Assembly (NCBI GenBank): GCA_964361645.1
Contig: CAYIBK010000016.1
Location: forward strand, 1 to 22,680
Direction: 5' to 3'
DNA from: 2-01-FULL-39-33 sp964361645
GTDB lineage: Bacteria > Patescibacteriota > Patescibacteriia > 2-01-FULL-39-33
Length of the DNA: 22,680 nt
Shown: positions 22,261 to 22,680 of the stretch, piece after piece
How positions within the stretch are numbered: position 1 is the first letter of the stretch
Layout of the letters: the number at the start of each line of letters is the position of its first letter
Made by a program: the position numbers and the translations under genes
Notes under the pieces: generated by a model
What the model saw: only the letters and a program-made list of their open reading frames with translations
Database searches by the model: none
What the model was told of the DNA's origin: nothing

Positions 22261-22290
22261 AGCACGGTAAATTACCGTGCTATTTTATTT
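22261..22290 (+). terminator. Terminator after the dCMP deaminase
   Basis: AGCACGGTAA and TTACCGTGCT are perfect complements around one A (functionally a 5-nt loop) and are followed by ATTTTATTT. It begins 6 bases after the stop codon. Confidence 0.85.
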
Positions 22291-22299
22291 AATAATTTA

Positions 22300-22680
22300 C
22301 TAAGATAAATTATTTTTTATTTTATCAGCTATTTTTTGTAATTCACCTATTGATTTTCTAGGACCAAGTTGAGTGGAAATATATCCTTCATAATTATCAA
22401 AATAAATTTCTTTCTTGGCCCACATTTCTTTAAATTCCTCTTTAATTCCATGTAATGGATATAATTTAATATGGGCGTGGTTTACACCCATACCCTCCAT
22501 AACCATAGCTACCCTTTTAAGACTTAATCCTTTTTCTAAAATTTTTGCAACTTCTTTGGAAGCTAACATAAATTCTTGATAAACATTATTTGGCATATTA
22601 AACACATAAGAATCATGGTGTTTTTTTGGTAAAACCAATGCCATACCTGCAGTATTGGGCATTAAATCTAGAATAGCAAT
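22300..22680 (-). CDS. HIT-family protein, 5' end outside the window
   Basis: The minus-strand frame stays open to the window edge. The residues before the first internal Met (IAILDL) continue the HIT pattern IAILDLMPNTAGMALVLPKKH, so the gene is 5'-partial and does not start at 22662. HIT proteins are nucleotide hydrolases or transferases. The active-site segment reads GVNHAHIKLYPLHG: the first two His of the HxHxH triad are present (the second is the nucleophile), while the third is Lys. The C-terminus is charged and helical. It converges with the dCMP deaminase. Substrate is unknown; a Hint/Fhit-like or diverged activity is possible. Confidence 0.82.
   Translation of the reverse strand: MAILDLMPNTAGMALVLPKKHHDSYVFNMPNNVYQEFMLASKEVAKILEKGLSLKRVAMVMEGMGVNHAHIKLYPLHGIKEEFKEMWAKKEIYFDNYEGYISTQLGPRKSIGELQKIADKIKNNLS

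Noticed and set aside
22662..22680. Start of the HIT gene at the ATG ending at 22662
   Set aside because: The upstream codons to the window edge encode IAILDL in frame, matching the conserved strand of the family, so the gene begins outside the window.

Overview
The window looks like part of a genome from the Candidate Phyla Radiation (Patescibacteria, probably a Parcubacteria-type lineage). It is AT-rich and densely packed. It carries a monoderm-style type IV pilus operon (pilB, pilC, prepilins, pilM-N-O) with no secretin gene, and many genes begin without an obvious Shine-Dalgarno sequence. Ribosomal protein bL9 is present; my recollection is that Microgenomates lack it, so this leans towards Parcubacteria. 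The code appears standard: TGA is used as a stop (for example pilM). The taxonomic call is inference.

Layout. 1-104 is the 3' end of an unknown membrane protein, followed by a terminator. 155-855 has no gene. It holds dispersed palindromic repeats, a long imperfect inverted repeat (395-575) and the pilB promoter. 856-8970 (+) is the type IV pilus cluster: assembly ATPase PilB, platform PilC, three canonical prepilins, one PilX/GspK-like pseudo-minor pilin with a beta-rich extension, actin-like PilM, PilN, PilO and a small PilP-like membrane protein. It is interrupted by a repeat at 2590-2678 and an inverted repeat at 6395-6473, and pilM probably has its own promoter. 9005-11861 (-) is an iron/Fe-S module: FTR1-family permease, hemerythrin-like protein, NfuA-type scaffold and cysteine desulfurase. 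11959-12837 (-) is a C39-like lipoprotein.

12999-14263 (+) holds three stand-alone units: a small HEXXH protein, a degenerate receiver-like protein and rpmA (bL27). Each has its own promoter and a following hairpin. 14421-15178 (-) is the oddest stretch. A GC-rich orphan gene, broken by a 100-N gap, sits between a perfect-consensus promoter plus long leader hairpin and a strong terminator. 15232-18754 (-) carries pyrG, rplI and an S41 (CtpA-type) protease. 19068-22254 (+) carries murA, behind a leader with three hairpins, a membrane-anchored PEGA/propeller protein and a dCMP deaminase. 22300-22680 (-) is a HIT-family protein cut by the window edge.

The pilus genes form one machine: PilB powers PilC, PilM-N-O align it, and the prepilins build the fibre and its tip. 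The iron genes form a plausible route from Fe uptake to Fe-S cluster assembly. The best leads for something undescribed are the GC-rich orphan unit, the long inverted repeat at 395-575, the divergent receiver/HEXXH pair, and the structured region ahead of murA.
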